In this document: positions 36,002 through 44,937 of the stretch, one piece after another
How the letters are laid out: every line of letters begins with the position of its first letter
Numbering within the stretch: the stretch's first letter is position 1
Source: Bacteroidota bacterium
Lineage (GTDB): Bacteria > Bacteroidota > Bacteroidia > J057 > JADKCL01
Length of the DNA: 64,000 bases
Direction of reading: 5' to 3'
NCBI GenBank assembly: GCA_016718825.1
Contig: JADKCL010000004.1
Span: forward strand, 1-64,000
Program-made: the position numbers and the translations under genes
Notes under the pieces: model-generated
Told to the model about the DNA's origin: nothing
Seen by the model: the letters and a program-made list of their open reading frames with translations, nothing else
Database searches by the model: none

Positions 36002-37159
36002 ATGATCGATTACATCCTACATAGACTCAAAGGCGACAAGTGGATTTGGCTGGTGGTGTTTCTCATCAGCATGGTCAGCTTGTTGGCTGTCTATACGGGT
36101 GCCGGGTCGCCGACCTTGGCCGACAAGAGCAGTACGACGTTTGTTTTGCTCAAGCATAGCCTTATGCTCGGCGTTGGCTTCACGATCATGTTTTTCGTGA
36201 GCAAATTCGATTACCGCACATTCGCGCGCATCAGTGACTACCTTCTCTACCTGTCGATCCCCGTCCTCCTGTATGTATTGATTTGGGGAAGGGACATCAA
36301 TGGTGCGTCGCGATGGATTTATATTTTCGGCTTCAGCTTTCAGCCGTCTGACCTTGGAAAAGTGGCGCTTTTGATCCATTTGGCCAAGATGCTCACGCAA
36401 AAGCAGGAGGTGATCAAAGACTTCAAGGAAGGCTTTTTGCCGACCATCACTTGGGTCGTGATCATCTGCGGCCTGATCGCCCCCGCGAACTTGAGCACGG
36501 CCATGCTCCTATTCGCGACGAGCATCATCCTCCTGTTCATCGCAGGGGTACACCTTAAGTATATCGGTTCGCTGTTTTTGATCGGTTTGGTCTGCGGATT
36601 CATCCTCTTCAAGACCGCCAAACGCGCCGAAACCTGGGAACACCGTTTCGAGACTTACACCAAGGCTTGGACCGACAGCGATTACGATCCAGGTTATCAA
36701 GTGACGCAGTCGTACGGTGCCATCGCCACGGGTGGATTTTTCGGAAAAGGCCCCGGCAAGAGTACGCAGCGCAACTATGTGCCCAATGCGACGAGCGACA
36801 TGGTATACGCGATCATTCTCGAAGAATTCGGCTTTGTCGGCGGATTTATCGTGATGAGCCTGTACTTGGTGTTGCTTTTCCGGACGGTCGGCATCGTGAC
36901 GATGAGCAAGACCTTCGGGGCATTGTTGGCGGCGGGATTGTCGTTCCTGCTGGTCGTGCAAGCGATGGCCAACATGGCCGTCGCCGTCGGGGTGATGCCC
37001 GTGACCGGGCAACCCTTGCCCATGCTCAGCATGGGTGGCACGTCCATCCTGTTTACCTCGTTTTCGCTGGGTGTCATCTTGAGCGTGAGCGCAACGGCAT
37101 TGGAAGACAAGAAGTCCGCTGGCAAAACCAAAATGAAAGGAGGGTTCGCAACGGCATGA
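36002..37159 (+). CDS. ftsW: Septal peptidoglycan glycosyltransferase FtsW
   Basis: 385 aa SEDS-family membrane enzyme that polymerises lipid II with FtsI at the division site. About ten membrane spans. Typical phrases are NGASRWIYIFGFSFQPSDLGK, QVTQSYGAIATGGFFGKGPG and DMVYAIILEEFGFVGGFIVM, and near the end QPLPMLSMGGTSILFT. The stop shares an ATGA overlap with murG. Confidence 0.96.
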   Translation: MIDYILHRLKGDKWIWLVVFLISMVSLLAVYTGAGSPTLADKSSTTFVLLKHSLMLGVGFTIMFFVSKFDYRTFARISDYLLYLSIPVLLYVLIWGRDINGASRWIYIFGFSFQPSDLGKVALLIHLAKMLTQKQEVIKDFKEGFLPTITWVVIICGLIAPANLSTAMLLFATSIILLFIAGVHLKYIGSLFLIGLVCGFILFKTAKRAETWEHRFETYTKAWTDSDYDPGYQVTQSYGAIATGGFFGKGPGKSTQRNYVPNATSDMVYAIILEEFGFVGGFIVMSLYLVLLFRTVGIVTMSKTFGALLAAGLSFLLVVQAMANMAVAVGVMPVTGQPLPMLSMGGTSILFTSFSLGVILSVSATALEDKKSAGKTKMKGGFATA

Positions 37160-38271
37160 GCAAGCGCGTAATCATCACAGGTGGCGGCACGGGCGGACAT
37201 ATCTTCCCAGCGATCTCCATTGCCAACGAACTCAAGAAGATCGACAGCACCATCGAAATCCTGTTTGTCGGGGCAGATGGCGGCATGGAAATGCGTGTCG
37301 TACCACAATACGGCTACAAAATCCTGAGCGTGAAGATCAGCGGCATCATGCGCAGCTTTTCGCCCAAGAATATTTTGAAAAACCTGATGCTGCCCTTCAA
37401 GCTGATCGGCAGCCTCATGACCTCGCGCAGCATCATCCGGGACTTCAAGCCCGACGTGGTGGTGGGTGTAGGTGGATACGCGAGCGGTCCCGTCGGACGC
37501 GCAGCGGCAAGCAAAGGTATTCCGGTCGTGTTGTGCGAGCAGAATGCCTATCCCGGCATCACCAACAAGTTGTTGGCGCAAAAGGCGGCCCGCATCCTGC
37601 TCGGCAACGAGGCGGCGCAGCAGTACTTTGACAAGTCTAAAAGCAAGGTTACCGGCAACCCGGTGCGTGAAACGCTGCTCAGCGGCGACCGCAACAAAGG
37701 CTTGGCAGCTTTCAACCTCGATGGCAGCCGCCCTGTCGTGCTGTCCCTCGGAGGCAGCCTCGGCGCAGGCACCCTCAACGCAGCATGGGAAGCAGGTTGG
37801 AAACAACTCGCCGACCAAGGCATCCAACTCGTATGGCAATGCGGCAAGCGCTTCCACGACGAATTGAACGCCCGACTCCCCAAGCATCCGAATTTGCACT
37901 TGGCGGCCTTCATCGAAGACATGTCGAGCACCTACGCGGCTGCCGACCTTGTCGTGACCCGCGCCGGTGGCAGCACGATCTCTGAATTGATCCTGCTCAA
38001 CAAGCCGGCCATCCTGATCCCTTCGCCCAACGTTGCCGAAGACCATCAGACCAAAAACGCCCGTTCGCTCACCGACCGTGGCGCGGCGATCTTGGTCAAG
38101 GATGTCGAAGCCAAGGAAACACTTGCAGGTGTCGTTCTGGACATTTTGCAGCACCCTGAAAAATTGAAGGCGCTCCAAGCGGGCATCGAGGCGGTTGAAA
38201 AACACGACTCTGCCCACGAAATCGCCACTGAAATACTGAGTCTGATCAAAAACAACGGTCATGGCAGCTAA
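37156..38271 (+). CDS. murG: Lipid II synthase MurG
   Basis: 371 aa GT28 glycosyltransferase on the inner face of the membrane; it adds GlcNAc from UDP-GlcNAc to lipid I. N-terminal ITGGGTGGHIFPAISIANEL, VGVGGYASGPVGRAA, CEQNAYPGITNKLLA, and C-terminal VTRAGGSTISELILLNKPAI. The ATG at 37156 overlaps the ftsW stop by four bases; the open frame upstream is only the shadow of ftsW. Overlaps murC by 11 bases. Confidence 0.97.
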   Translation: MSKRVIITGGGTGGHIFPAISIANELKKIDSTIEILFVGADGGMEMRVVPQYGYKILSVKISGIMRSFSPKNILKNLMLPFKLIGSLMTSRSIIRDFKPDVVVGVGGYASGPVGRAAASKGIPVVLCEQNAYPGITNKLLAQKAARILLGNEAAQQYFDKSKSKVTGNPVRETLLSGDRNKGLAAFNLDGSRPVVLSLGGSLGAGTLNAAWEAGWKQLADQGIQLVWQCGKRFHDELNARLPKHPNLHLAAFIEDMSSTYAAADLVVTRAGGSTISELILLNKPAILIPSPNVAEDHQTKNARSLTDRGAAILVKDVEAKETLAGVVLDILQHPEKLKALQAGIEAVEKHDSAHEIATEILSLIKNNGHGS

Positions 38272-39628
38272 TATGGAACTCGATAAGGTACATCATGTGC
38301 ACATGCTGGGCATTGGCGGCATCGGCATGAGCGCCCTTGCGCGGTTCCTGCACCGCCGTGGCAAGATCGTCTCGGGTTACGACAAGACGCGCACCCCTTT
38401 GACCGAGGCTTTGGAGGCCGAAGGGATCGAGGTGTACTATGAAGCGCGTCCGGAAATGGTGAATGGTGCGGATTTGGTCGTGTACACACCGGCCGTCCCC
38501 AAGGGTTTCCCTGAATTTGCCCGCGTCGCGGAATTGCAGAAGCCGATCATGAAACGTGCCGAATTGCTGGGCATGATTTCAAGGGCTTACAAAACGATTG
38601 CCGTTGCGGGAACGCATGGCAAAACCAGCACAACCGGACTGATTGCGCACCTGCTGCGCAGTTGTGGCATTGATTGCACCGCCTTCATCGGCGGCATTAC
38701 CAACAATTACCAGACCAACTTCCTCGATGGCGGTTCGGAATGGGTGGTGGTCGAGGCCGACGAATTTGACCGTTCTTTCTTGCAATTGAGCCCCGATATC
38801 GCGGTGATCACAAGCATGGATGCCGATCATTTGGACATCTACGGCGAGGAAGCAGCGGTACAGGAATCCTTCCGGGCATTCGCAGAATGCCTGAAACCGG
38901 GAGGAACGCTGTTTTTGCACCATACGTTGAGCGTCGACGAACTCGATCAAAACCGCAAGGTGTACACCTACGGGGTCGAAATCGGGCGGTTCCGTTCGGT
39001 CGAATTGAATCACAGGGGTTTGGGAGTCACGTTTGACTACCAATCGCCGGTGGCCAAATTCGAGCGCCTGCGCATGAATTTGCCGGGCACTTATAATGTC
39101 GAAAATGCAACCGCAGCCATCTCGGTGGCGGTGGCTTTGGGTGGCAGCGAAGATGCGATTCGGAAGGGATTGGAGAGTTTCACGGGCATCAAGCGGCGGT
39201 TTGACATCCGTCATCGCACGGACGATGTGGTGTACATCGACGACTACGCCCACCATCCGACGGAGATTGAAGCCCTGTTGAGTGCGGTACGGGACATGTT
39301 GCCAAGGCACAAGGTTGTCGCTGCATTTCAGCCGCATCTTTTCAGCCGCACACGCGACTTCCATGTCGGATTCGCAGCTGCGTTGTCCAAAGCCGATGCC
39401 GTGGTCTTGTTGGACATCTATCCGGCCCGCGAGGAGCCTATGCCCGGTGTCACGAGTCAAATGATTCTGGACCTGGTCACACAGCCGGAAAAGGAGCTCT
39501 CGACCCTCGAAGGGTTGGGTGCAGCCCTGAAAAAACATGAATCGAAGCCTGTGGTGGTCTTGACCATCGGGGCCGGAAATATTGATACACAAGTGGAAGC
39601 AACACGGCAAATGGTAGCCCGCTGGTGA
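38261..39628 (+). CDS. murC: UDP-MurNAc:L-alanine ligase MurC
   Basis: 455 aa, first Mur ligase of the stem-peptide pathway. HMLGIGGIGMSALARFLHRR (UDP-binding), ATP loop VAGTHGKTSTTGLIAHLL (about residue 112), EADEFDRSFLQLSP, MDADHLDIYG, and YIDDYAHHPTEIEALLSAVR near residue 330. An ATG at 38273 could also serve as start. ftsQ follows after one base. murB and ddl, often in this position elsewhere, are absent. Confidence 0.97.
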   Translation: MAANMELDKVHHVHMLGIGGIGMSALARFLHRRGKIVSGYDKTRTPLTEALEAEGIEVYYEARPEMVNGADLVVYTPAVPKGFPEFARVAELQKPIMKRAELLGMISRAYKTIAVAGTHGKTSTTGLIAHLLRSCGIDCTAFIGGITNNYQTNFLDGGSEWVVVEADEFDRSFLQLSPDIAVITSMDADHLDIYGEEAAVQESFRAFAECLKPGGTLFLHHTLSVDELDQNRKVYTYGVEIGRFRSVELNHRGLGVTFDYQSPVAKFERLRMNLPGTYNVENATAAISVAVALGGSEDAIRKGLESFTGIKRRFDIRHRTDDVVYIDDYAHHPTEIEALLSAVRDMLPRHKVVAAFQPHLFSRTRDFHVGFAAALSKADAVVLLDIYPAREEPMPGVTSQMILDLVTQPEKELSTLEGLGAALKKHESKPVVVLTIGAGNIDTQVEATRQMVARW

Positions 39629-39629
39629 A

Positions 39630-40391
39630 ATGAAGAAGTTGAAGTTCCAAATATTGCTCTATACCCTGCTCACGGTCTTCTCCTGGATGATCGTCGGGCT
39701 CGGCGCAGCGCGCTCCAAAAGGGAATTGGTGACGACGCTTCAACCGCGCATTCTGAACGAGGAAAACAATCATTTCCTTGGAATGGATGACGTGAAAAAG
39801 TTGGTTAGGGAAATCCAGGAACGACCCATCGAGGAATGCCGCCTTGGCGAGGTCAAAACGGATGAAATTGAAAGTTCTTTGAAGGCGAATCCCTACGTAA
39901 AAACCGCCGAAGCCTATACAGATATCGCGGGTAGCGTCGTCGTCGAATTGGAATTGCGCAAGCCGCTTGCGCGGATCATGTACGATGACGGCAGCGGGTT
40001 TTACCTCGACAAGGACTTTCGCAAAGTCGATCTCTCGCATACCTACAGCGCCAATACCCTGCTGTTGCGCGGGGTGGAGCGCGAAACGTTGGAGCCACGG
40101 GACACCGTCAAAAGTGAACAACTCAATGGCCTCCGCGAATTCTTGGACTTCGTGGATCACTCTGAGTTTTTGCGTTCACAAATCTCCGAAGTCGTGCTGC
40201 GCAAAAACGGCGACTTGGTGATCTACCCCGAGGTAGGCGACGTCGTGATCGAATTCGGGAAGCCGGATGAAGTCGCTGACAAATTCGGCAACATGGAACT
40301 GTTTTACCACAAGGTCTTGAACCGCGTGGGATGGCGAAAATACAAAAGCATCAGCCTGAAATATAAAAATCAGGTGGTGGCGCGGAGGTGA
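39630..40391 (+). CDS. ftsQ: Cell division protein FtsQ
   Basis: 253 aa bitopic membrane protein. Short cytoplasmic tail, one span (ILLYTLLTVFSWMIVGLGAA), then a POTRA-like region with ESSLKANPYVKTAEAYTDIA and VVVELELRKPLARIMYDDGS, and the FtsQ/DivIB domain with a typical end (RVGWRKYKSISLKYKNQVVA). It links FtsL/FtsB to FtsA/FtsZ at the septum. Position between murC and ftsA supports the call, since conservation is modest. Confidence 0.92.
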   Translation: MKKLKFQILLYTLLTVFSWMIVGLGAARSKRELVTTLQPRILNEENNHFLGMDDVKKLVREIQERPIEECRLGEVKTDEIESSLKANPYVKTAEAYTDIAGSVVVELELRKPLARIMYDDGSGFYLDKDFRKVDLSHTYSANTLLLRGVERETLEPRDTVKSEQLNGLREFLDFVDHSEFLRSQISEVVLRKNGDLVIYPEVGDVVIEFGKPDEVADKFGNMELFYHKVLNRVGWRKYKSISLKYKNQVVARR

Positions 40392-40394
40392 ATT

Positions 40395-40486
40395 GAGAAT
40401 GGAGAATGGAGAATGGCTGGCAGTTGAGAGTTGAAAGTGGAGAGTTGAGAGTTGGCATTTTTGGAACTCTCCACTTTCAACTCTCA
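40395..40486. repeat. Heptamer repeats and inverted repeat in the ftsQ-ftsA spacer
   Basis: Three perfect GAGAATG units (40395-40415), then heptamers GTTGAGA, GTTGAAA, GTGGAGA, GTTGAGA and GTTGGCA from 40423 to 40457. The stretch 40425-40446 has an exact 22-base reverse complement at 40465-40486 (AACTCTC, CACTTTC, AACTCTC). Loop of 18 bases. Confidence 0.9.
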
Positions 40487-40555
40487 CTCTCCACCTCAGC
40501 GGCGAAGGTGAACGAAGCATAGAATTGAATTGAATTAAGTTACTATATAAAAGAA

Positions 40556-41896
40556 ATGAGCACAGAAAAGATCGTAGTCGGGCTCGACATTGGCACCACA
40601 AAGGTTTGTGCCATTGTGGGCAAGAAAAATGAATTTGGCAAGATCAACATCTTGGGCTTTGGCAAGGCGGAGTCTGATGGTGTGAGCCGCGGCGTGGTGG
40701 TGAACATCGACAAGACCGTCGAGGCGATCCGCAAGGCTGTGGCCGAGGCCGAAAAACAAAGCGGCGTGGACATCAACGTGGTGTACGTCGGCATCGCCGG
40801 CGAACACATCCGTTCGATGCAGCACAAAGGCATCATCACCCTGAGCAATCCAGACATGGAAATCAGTGCGATGGATGTCAAGCGTCTCCACGACGATATG
40901 TTCAAGATTGCCACCCCTCCCGGCATGGAAATCTTGCATGTATTGCCACAGGAATACACCGTAGACAACCAAGTGGGCATCAAAGACCCCGTGGGCATGA
41001 GCGGCGTGCGCCTCGAAGGCAATTTCCACGTGGTAACCGGACAGACAACGGCTGCCAACAACATCTACAAATGCGTGCGCAAGGCAGGCTTGGAAGCCCG
41101 TGAGCTCATTTTGGAGCCATTGGCATCGAGCGCGGCTGTGCTTACCGACGAAGAACGCGAGGCAGGCGTGTGCCTCGTGGACATCGGCGGTGGTACGACC
41201 GACTTGGCCATCTTTGAAGACAACATCATCCGCCACACGGCTGTGATTCCCTTTGGCGGCAATATTGTCACCGAAGACATCAAGCAGGGTTGCTCGGTGA
41301 TGCGTCGCCAAGCCGAACTCCTCAAACTGCGTTTCGGCAGCGCCCTCGCCACCGAAATGAAAGACGACGAAATCATCACCATCACCGGTTTGCAAGGTCG
41401 TCCACCCAAGGAAATTCGCCGTCGCACACTCAGCAACATCATCCAAAGCCGGATGGAGGAAATTGTGGAGTTTGTGGCTGCTGAAATCAAACACAGCGGA
41501 TACGAGAAGAAATTGGTAGGCGGCATTGTGGTCACGGGCGGTGGCTCCATGTTGGCACATACCAAGCAACTCATCGAATTCGTGACGGGCATTGACACCC
41601 GCATCGGCATGCCGGGCGAGCACCTTGCCAGCGGATTGGTCGACGAAGTGAACAGCCCGATGTATGCCACGAGCACCGGTTTGGTCATCGAAGGCCTGCA
41701 CTCCGGCGAAGTTCCTGCCCGCGAGCACGAACACCGTCAGCCTGCCGTTGAAGAGCGTCCATCCGCCAAAAAGGAAAAAACGCCTCCAACCACTCCCCCA
41801 CGCACCCCGAGCGAGCGCCCCAATGTGAGCTTCATCGGCCGTGTCAAAGACTGGTTTGAAAACACCATGACCAACACAGGGGACTTTATTGAATAG
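40556..41896 (+). CDS. ftsA: Cell division protein FtsA
   Basis: 446 aa actin-like ATPase that ties FtsZ filaments to the membrane. VVGLDIGTTKVCAIVG (phosphate 1), the 1C domain in residues about 85-160, VDIGGGTTDLAIFEDN near residue 205, and VVTGGGSMLAHTKQLIEF near residue 325. The C-terminus has a Pro/Glu-rich linker and the amphipathic helix FIGRVKDWFENTM as membrane anchor. The 164-base spacer before it holds heptamer repeats. Confidence 0.97.
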   Translation: MSTEKIVVGLDIGTTKVCAIVGKKNEFGKINILGFGKAESDGVSRGVVVNIDKTVEAIRKAVAEAEKQSGVDINVVYVGIAGEHIRSMQHKGIITLSNPDMEISAMDVKRLHDDMFKIATPPGMEILHVLPQEYTVDNQVGIKDPVGMSGVRLEGNFHVVTGQTTAANNIYKCVRKAGLEARELILEPLASSAAVLTDEEREAGVCLVDIGGGTTDLAIFEDNIIRHTAVIPFGGNIVTEDIKQGCSVMRRQAELLKLRFGSALATEMKDDEIITITGLQGRPPKEIRRRTLSNIIQSRMEEIVEFVAAEIKHSGYEKKLVGGIVVTGGGSMLAHTKQLIEFVTGIDTRIGMPGEHLASGLVDEVNSPMYATSTGLVIEGLHSGEVPAREHEHRQPAVEERPSAKKEKTPPTTPPRTPSERPNVSFIGRVKDWFENTMTNTGDFIE

Positions 41897-41901
41897 TGAG
41901 C

Positions 41902-41968
41902 AGTTAGAAGTTAGCGGTTAGCAGTATCCATTCTGCCACTGCTAACTGCTCATTGCTAACTGCTAACT
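41902..41968. repeat. Heptamer inverted repeat in the ftsA-ftsZ spacer
   Basis: Left side AGTTAGA, AGTTAGC, GGTTAGC, AGT (41902-41925). Right side ACT, GCTAACT, GCTCATT, GCTAACT, GCTAACT (41938-41968). The arms are imperfectly complementary but are built from the same heptamer in opposite orientation, with a 12-base loop. The ftsZ ATG follows 30 bases later. Confidence 0.85.
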
Positions 41969-41997
41969 CAAATTAAGACTATTAAAAAAAGAGAGAT

Positions 41998-43470
41998 ATG
42001 TCATCCATTGAATTTCAAATGCCCAAGAATCGCAACTCGATCATCAAGGTGATCGGCGTGGGCGGTGGGGGCGGCAATGCGGTCAACAATATGTTCCGCA
42101 AAGGCATCAAAGGCGTGGACTTCATCGTGTGCAATACCGATGTACAAGCCCTCGACATGAGCCCCGTTCCAAATAAGATTCGCCTCGGAGCCAATCAAAC
42201 AGAAGGACTTGGCGCGGGTGCCAATCCAGAACTCGGTCGCCTTTCCGCCATCGAGAGCCTGGAGCAAATCCGCGAAGTCCTGAAAACGAATACCAAAATG
42301 GTCTTTGTCACTGCCGGTATGGGTGGTGGCACGGGCACGGGTGCAGCGCCTGTGATCGCAGGCCTCGCAAAGGAAATGGGCATTTTGACGGTTGCGATCG
42401 TCACGACCCCGTTCCGATTCGAAGGCAAAAAGCGCATGGGTCAAGCCTACGCCGGCATCAAAGCCCTTGAGGCTGCCGTCGATACCATTGTGACCATCAA
42501 CAACGACAACCTCACAGAGGTTTTCGGGAAGAATGTCACGATGAAACAGGCATTCGAAGAAGCTGATACCGTGCTTTGTGACGCCGCCAAAGGCATCGCC
42601 GAGATCATCACCAACGAAGGCTACATCAACGTGGACTTTGCCGACGTGAACACGATCATGAAAGACGGCGGCACGGCCCTTATGGGTACTGCAACCTACT
42701 CCGGCGAAGACCGGGCCATTCGCGCAGCCGAAGACGCCATTTCTTCCCCGATGCTTGACAACGTCAACATCCATGGTTCACGCGGTATCCTCGTCAACAT
42801 CACGGCTGCAGCCGAAAGCCTGCGCCTCGATGAGACCACGACCATCGTCGAATACATCCAAGAAGCCGCAGGCGACAATGCCGACATCATCTTCGGTACG
42901 GTGTACGACGACAACATGGGCGACCTGTTGAGCGTCACGGTCATCGCAACCGGATTTGACAATGAGAAGCGCAGCTTTACTGGTGCCAACCAAGGTCAAC
43001 CCAATAAGCAAGTGCTCGACATCAATGCCCCGGTGCAGCCGAAGCCCCAACCCAAGCCTGAGGAGCGCAAGCCCGTCAACAACTTGGAAGACTTCAGCAT
43101 CACGAGCAGTCCGGCATTCACCTTCGAATTGGAAAACACGAAGCCGCCGGTCACCCCGGTGACACCGGTGCAAGCCAATTTGTTTGAAGAACGCCTGCCG
43201 CCGGTTCACCGCGAGGAACCACCGAGGTCGTTGAAAGAAACCGAGTTGGAAGAACGTATGCGCAAGTTGCGCAGCACCGACTACAACTACCACAACCCTG
43301 AGTCACTCAAGGGAATGGAAGACATGCCCGCCTACCTTCGCAAAAGCGTGAACCTCCAAGAGGAGCAGCGCGGCGAACCAAAGCTCAGCAAGCTGAGCTT
43401 GGAAGACGTGGACGAAACCCGTTTCACCCTCAGCGACAACAACACGTACTTGCACGACAACGTCGACTGA
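41998..43470 (+). CDS. ftsZ: Cell division GTPase FtsZ
   Basis: 490 aa tubulin homologue forming the division ring. VIGVGGGGGNAVNNM at the N-terminus, tubulin signature GMGGGTGTGAAPVIA near residue 104, and T7 loop NVDFADVNTIMK near residue 209. After the core (about residue 330) comes a long Pro-rich linker (KPQPKPEERKPVN), a conserved C-terminal peptide (DMPAYLRKSVN) and the Bacteroidota-type end NNTYLHDNVD. It is the last gene of the dcw run; a probable terminator lies at 43629-43666. Confidence 0.98.
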   Translation: MSSIEFQMPKNRNSIIKVIGVGGGGGNAVNNMFRKGIKGVDFIVCNTDVQALDMSPVPNKIRLGANQTEGLGAGANPELGRLSAIESLEQIREVLKTNTKMVFVTAGMGGGTGTGAAPVIAGLAKEMGILTVAIVTTPFRFEGKKRMGQAYAGIKALEAAVDTIVTINNDNLTEVFGKNVTMKQAFEEADTVLCDAAKGIAEIITNEGYINVDFADVNTIMKDGGTALMGTATYSGEDRAIRAAEDAISSPMLDNVNIHGSRGILVNITAAAESLRLDETTTIVEYIQEAAGDNADIIFGTVYDDNMGDLLSVTVIATGFDNEKRSFTGANQGQPNKQVLDINAPVQPKPQPKPEERKPVNNLEDFSITSSPAFTFELENTKPPVTPVTPVQANLFEERLPPVHREEPPRSLKETELEERMRKLRSTDYNYHNPESLKGMEDMPAYLRKSVNLQEEQRGEPKLSKLSLEDVDETRFTLSDNNTYLHDNVD

Positions 43471-43473
43471 GAG

Positions 43474-43585
43474 CAGAATTGTCTGAATCAGAATTCTCCA
43501 AATTTTCAGAATTTCCGGAATCGAACTTCTATTCTGGACCATTCTGATCATTCTGGAAATTCTGAGAATTCTGTGAATTCTGATC
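43474..43585. repeat. CAGAATT/AATTCTG repeat spacer after ftsZ
   Basis: CAGAATT words on the left (43475, 43490, and a CAGAATTTCC form near 43518) face ATTCTG words on the right (about 43532, 43544, 43553, 43561, 43569, 43577), so the stretch is a loose inverted repeat. It resembles the heptamer spacers inside the operon, but with irregular spacing. Confidence 0.65.
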
Positions 43586-43628
43586 CGATTTTAGCAGCTC
43601 TTTTTTAATAGTAATCTTAATTCAGCGA

Positions 43629-43666
43629 GACACCACTCCCACCGCCTGGGGGTGGTTGTCTTTTTT
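43629..43666 (+). terminator. Probable terminator of the dcw operon
   Basis: GACACCACTCCCACC pairs imperfectly with GGGGGTGGTTGTC and is followed by TTTTTT (43661-43666). It lies 158 bases after the ftsZ stop; no gene is seen between 43471 and 43956. Confidence 0.6.
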
Positions 43667-43680
43667 GGGGCAGAATTTGC

Positions 43681-43699
43681 AGATCAGCGAAGCTAATTT
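43681..43699 (-). repeat. 19-bp dispersed repeat, copy 2
   Basis: Exact reverse complement of 5603-5621. Flanked by CAGAATTTGC and CAGAATCGGG, as copy 1 is flanked by ATTCTG words. Confidence 0.7.
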
Positions 43700-43956
43700 A
43701 CAGAATCGGGGTTGGTGTTGGTGCTGAATTGGTGGTAAGAAGCATCCAAATCAGAAACGAATTCTGCAATGAATAGCGTATCCCAGATCGCTCTTATATT
43801 GAAAAACACTCCCGGGATGCCAACTTATTTAGCAGCATGAAATCAATTTTGCGAATTTTATCCACATCAAGTATTGATCTTCTGGAGATTGTAGGATTTT
43901 TTCACTTATTTTACACCAAAGGCAGGTATTTGGTCGAAAATGAGGGAATGGGTCAT

Positions 43957-44937
43957 ATGAAATACACGTCAATTGAAATATGTGCTGGAGCTGGCGGGCA
44001 AGCCTTGGGACTAGAGCATGCAGGATTTTCACATTTAGCACTTGTAGAAATAGAATCGTTGGCTTGCAGAACTTTGCTCGAAAACCGTCCTGAATGGAAT
44101 GTACTCCAAGGGGACGTAAGGAAGTTTTCTTCAAAACGCTACCACGGGTCTGTGGACTTGTTTGCTGGTGGTGTTCCTTGTCCTCCATTTTCGATTGCAG
44201 GTAAGCAGCTCGGCAGTAACGATGAGCGGGATCTTTTTCCGGAGGCCTTAAGATTAATCGAAGAATGTGATCCTAAAGCCATTCTATTGGAGAATGTTCG
44301 TGGAATTCTAGACTCGAAGTTTCTTGCGTACCGGAGTGAAATATTGAACACTCTTACTTCTCTTGGCTACAAGGGGGATTGGAAACTTGTGAATGCTTCA
44401 GACTTCGGGGTATCCCAATTGCGGCCTAGGGCTATTCTGGTTGCAATGAAAACCGAATACTTTGAATATTTTGGGTGGCCAAAACGTAATCAGGTGGTCC
44501 CAAAATCGATTGGAGATTTGTTATTTGAAGAGATGAGTTCCTCAGGGTGGGAAAAGGCAACAGAGTGGAAGCTGCAGGCCGATGGAATTGCCCCAACTAT
44601 TGTCGGAGGATCAAAGAAACATGGTGGGGCAGATTTAGGTCCTACGCGAGCGAGAAAGGCTTGGGCTAATTTGGGTATTGATGGGAAAGGTCTTGCCAAT
44701 TTAGCGCCACAGCCAGGTGATCATGGAATGCCAAGGCTAACATTGGCAATGGCAGCATTGGTGCAAGGATTTCCAAAGGAGTGGAAGTTTGTAGGAAAAA
44801 AGACGCCTGCCTATCGCCAAGTCGGAAATGCTTTTCCTCCACCAGTTGCACAGGCAATCGGAGAGTCTATCATTCGTGCATTAAGGTCATATGAAAATGA
44901 AAGCAAAAAGAATCGGATCAAGGGCAAAGTTGCGTAG
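43957..44937 (+). CDS. DNA (cytosine-5) methyltransferase
   Basis: 326 aa from MKYTSIEICAGAGGQALGLE (motif I, SAM binding); ATGs at 43948 and 43837 are in frame but add non-conserved sequence. The catalytic motif IV is GGVPCPPFSIAGKQ (Cys near residue 78), motif VI LLENVRGILD, motif VIII QLRPRAILVAM, and motif X AYRQVGNAFPPPVAQAIGES. A target-recognition region lies between VIII and IX. The A+T-rich composition and codon use differ from the dcw genes before it, suggesting horizontal transfer. Its 3' end overlaps the HNH nuclease gene by 47 bases, so the two form a restriction-modification pair. Confidence 0.93.
   Translation: MKYTSIEICAGAGGQALGLEHAGFSHLALVEIESLACRTLLENRPEWNVLQGDVRKFSSKRYHGSVDLFAGGVPCPPFSIAGKQLGSNDERDLFPEALRLIEECDPKAILLENVRGILDSKFLAYRSEILNTLTSLGYKGDWKLVNASDFGVSQLRPRAILVAMKTEYFEYFGWPKRNQVVPKSIGDLLFEEMSSSGWEKATEWKLQADGIAPTIVGGSKKHGGADLGPTRARKAWANLGIDGKGLANLAPQPGDHGMPRLTLAMAALVQGFPKEWKFVGKKTPAYRQVGNAFPPPVAQAIGESIIRALRSYENESKKNRIKGKVA

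Noticed and set aside
36775..38262. Long antisense open frame across ftsW and murG
   Set aside because: Shadow of strongly coding plus-strand genes; similar shadows occur antisense to mraY (33209-34468), ftsA (40535-41734) and the YHYH gene (12051-13280).
43837..43956. N-terminal extension of the C5-methylase
   Set aside because: The in-frame ATG at 43837 adds 40 residues lacking conservation; the family starts at the FAG-like motif reached from 43957.
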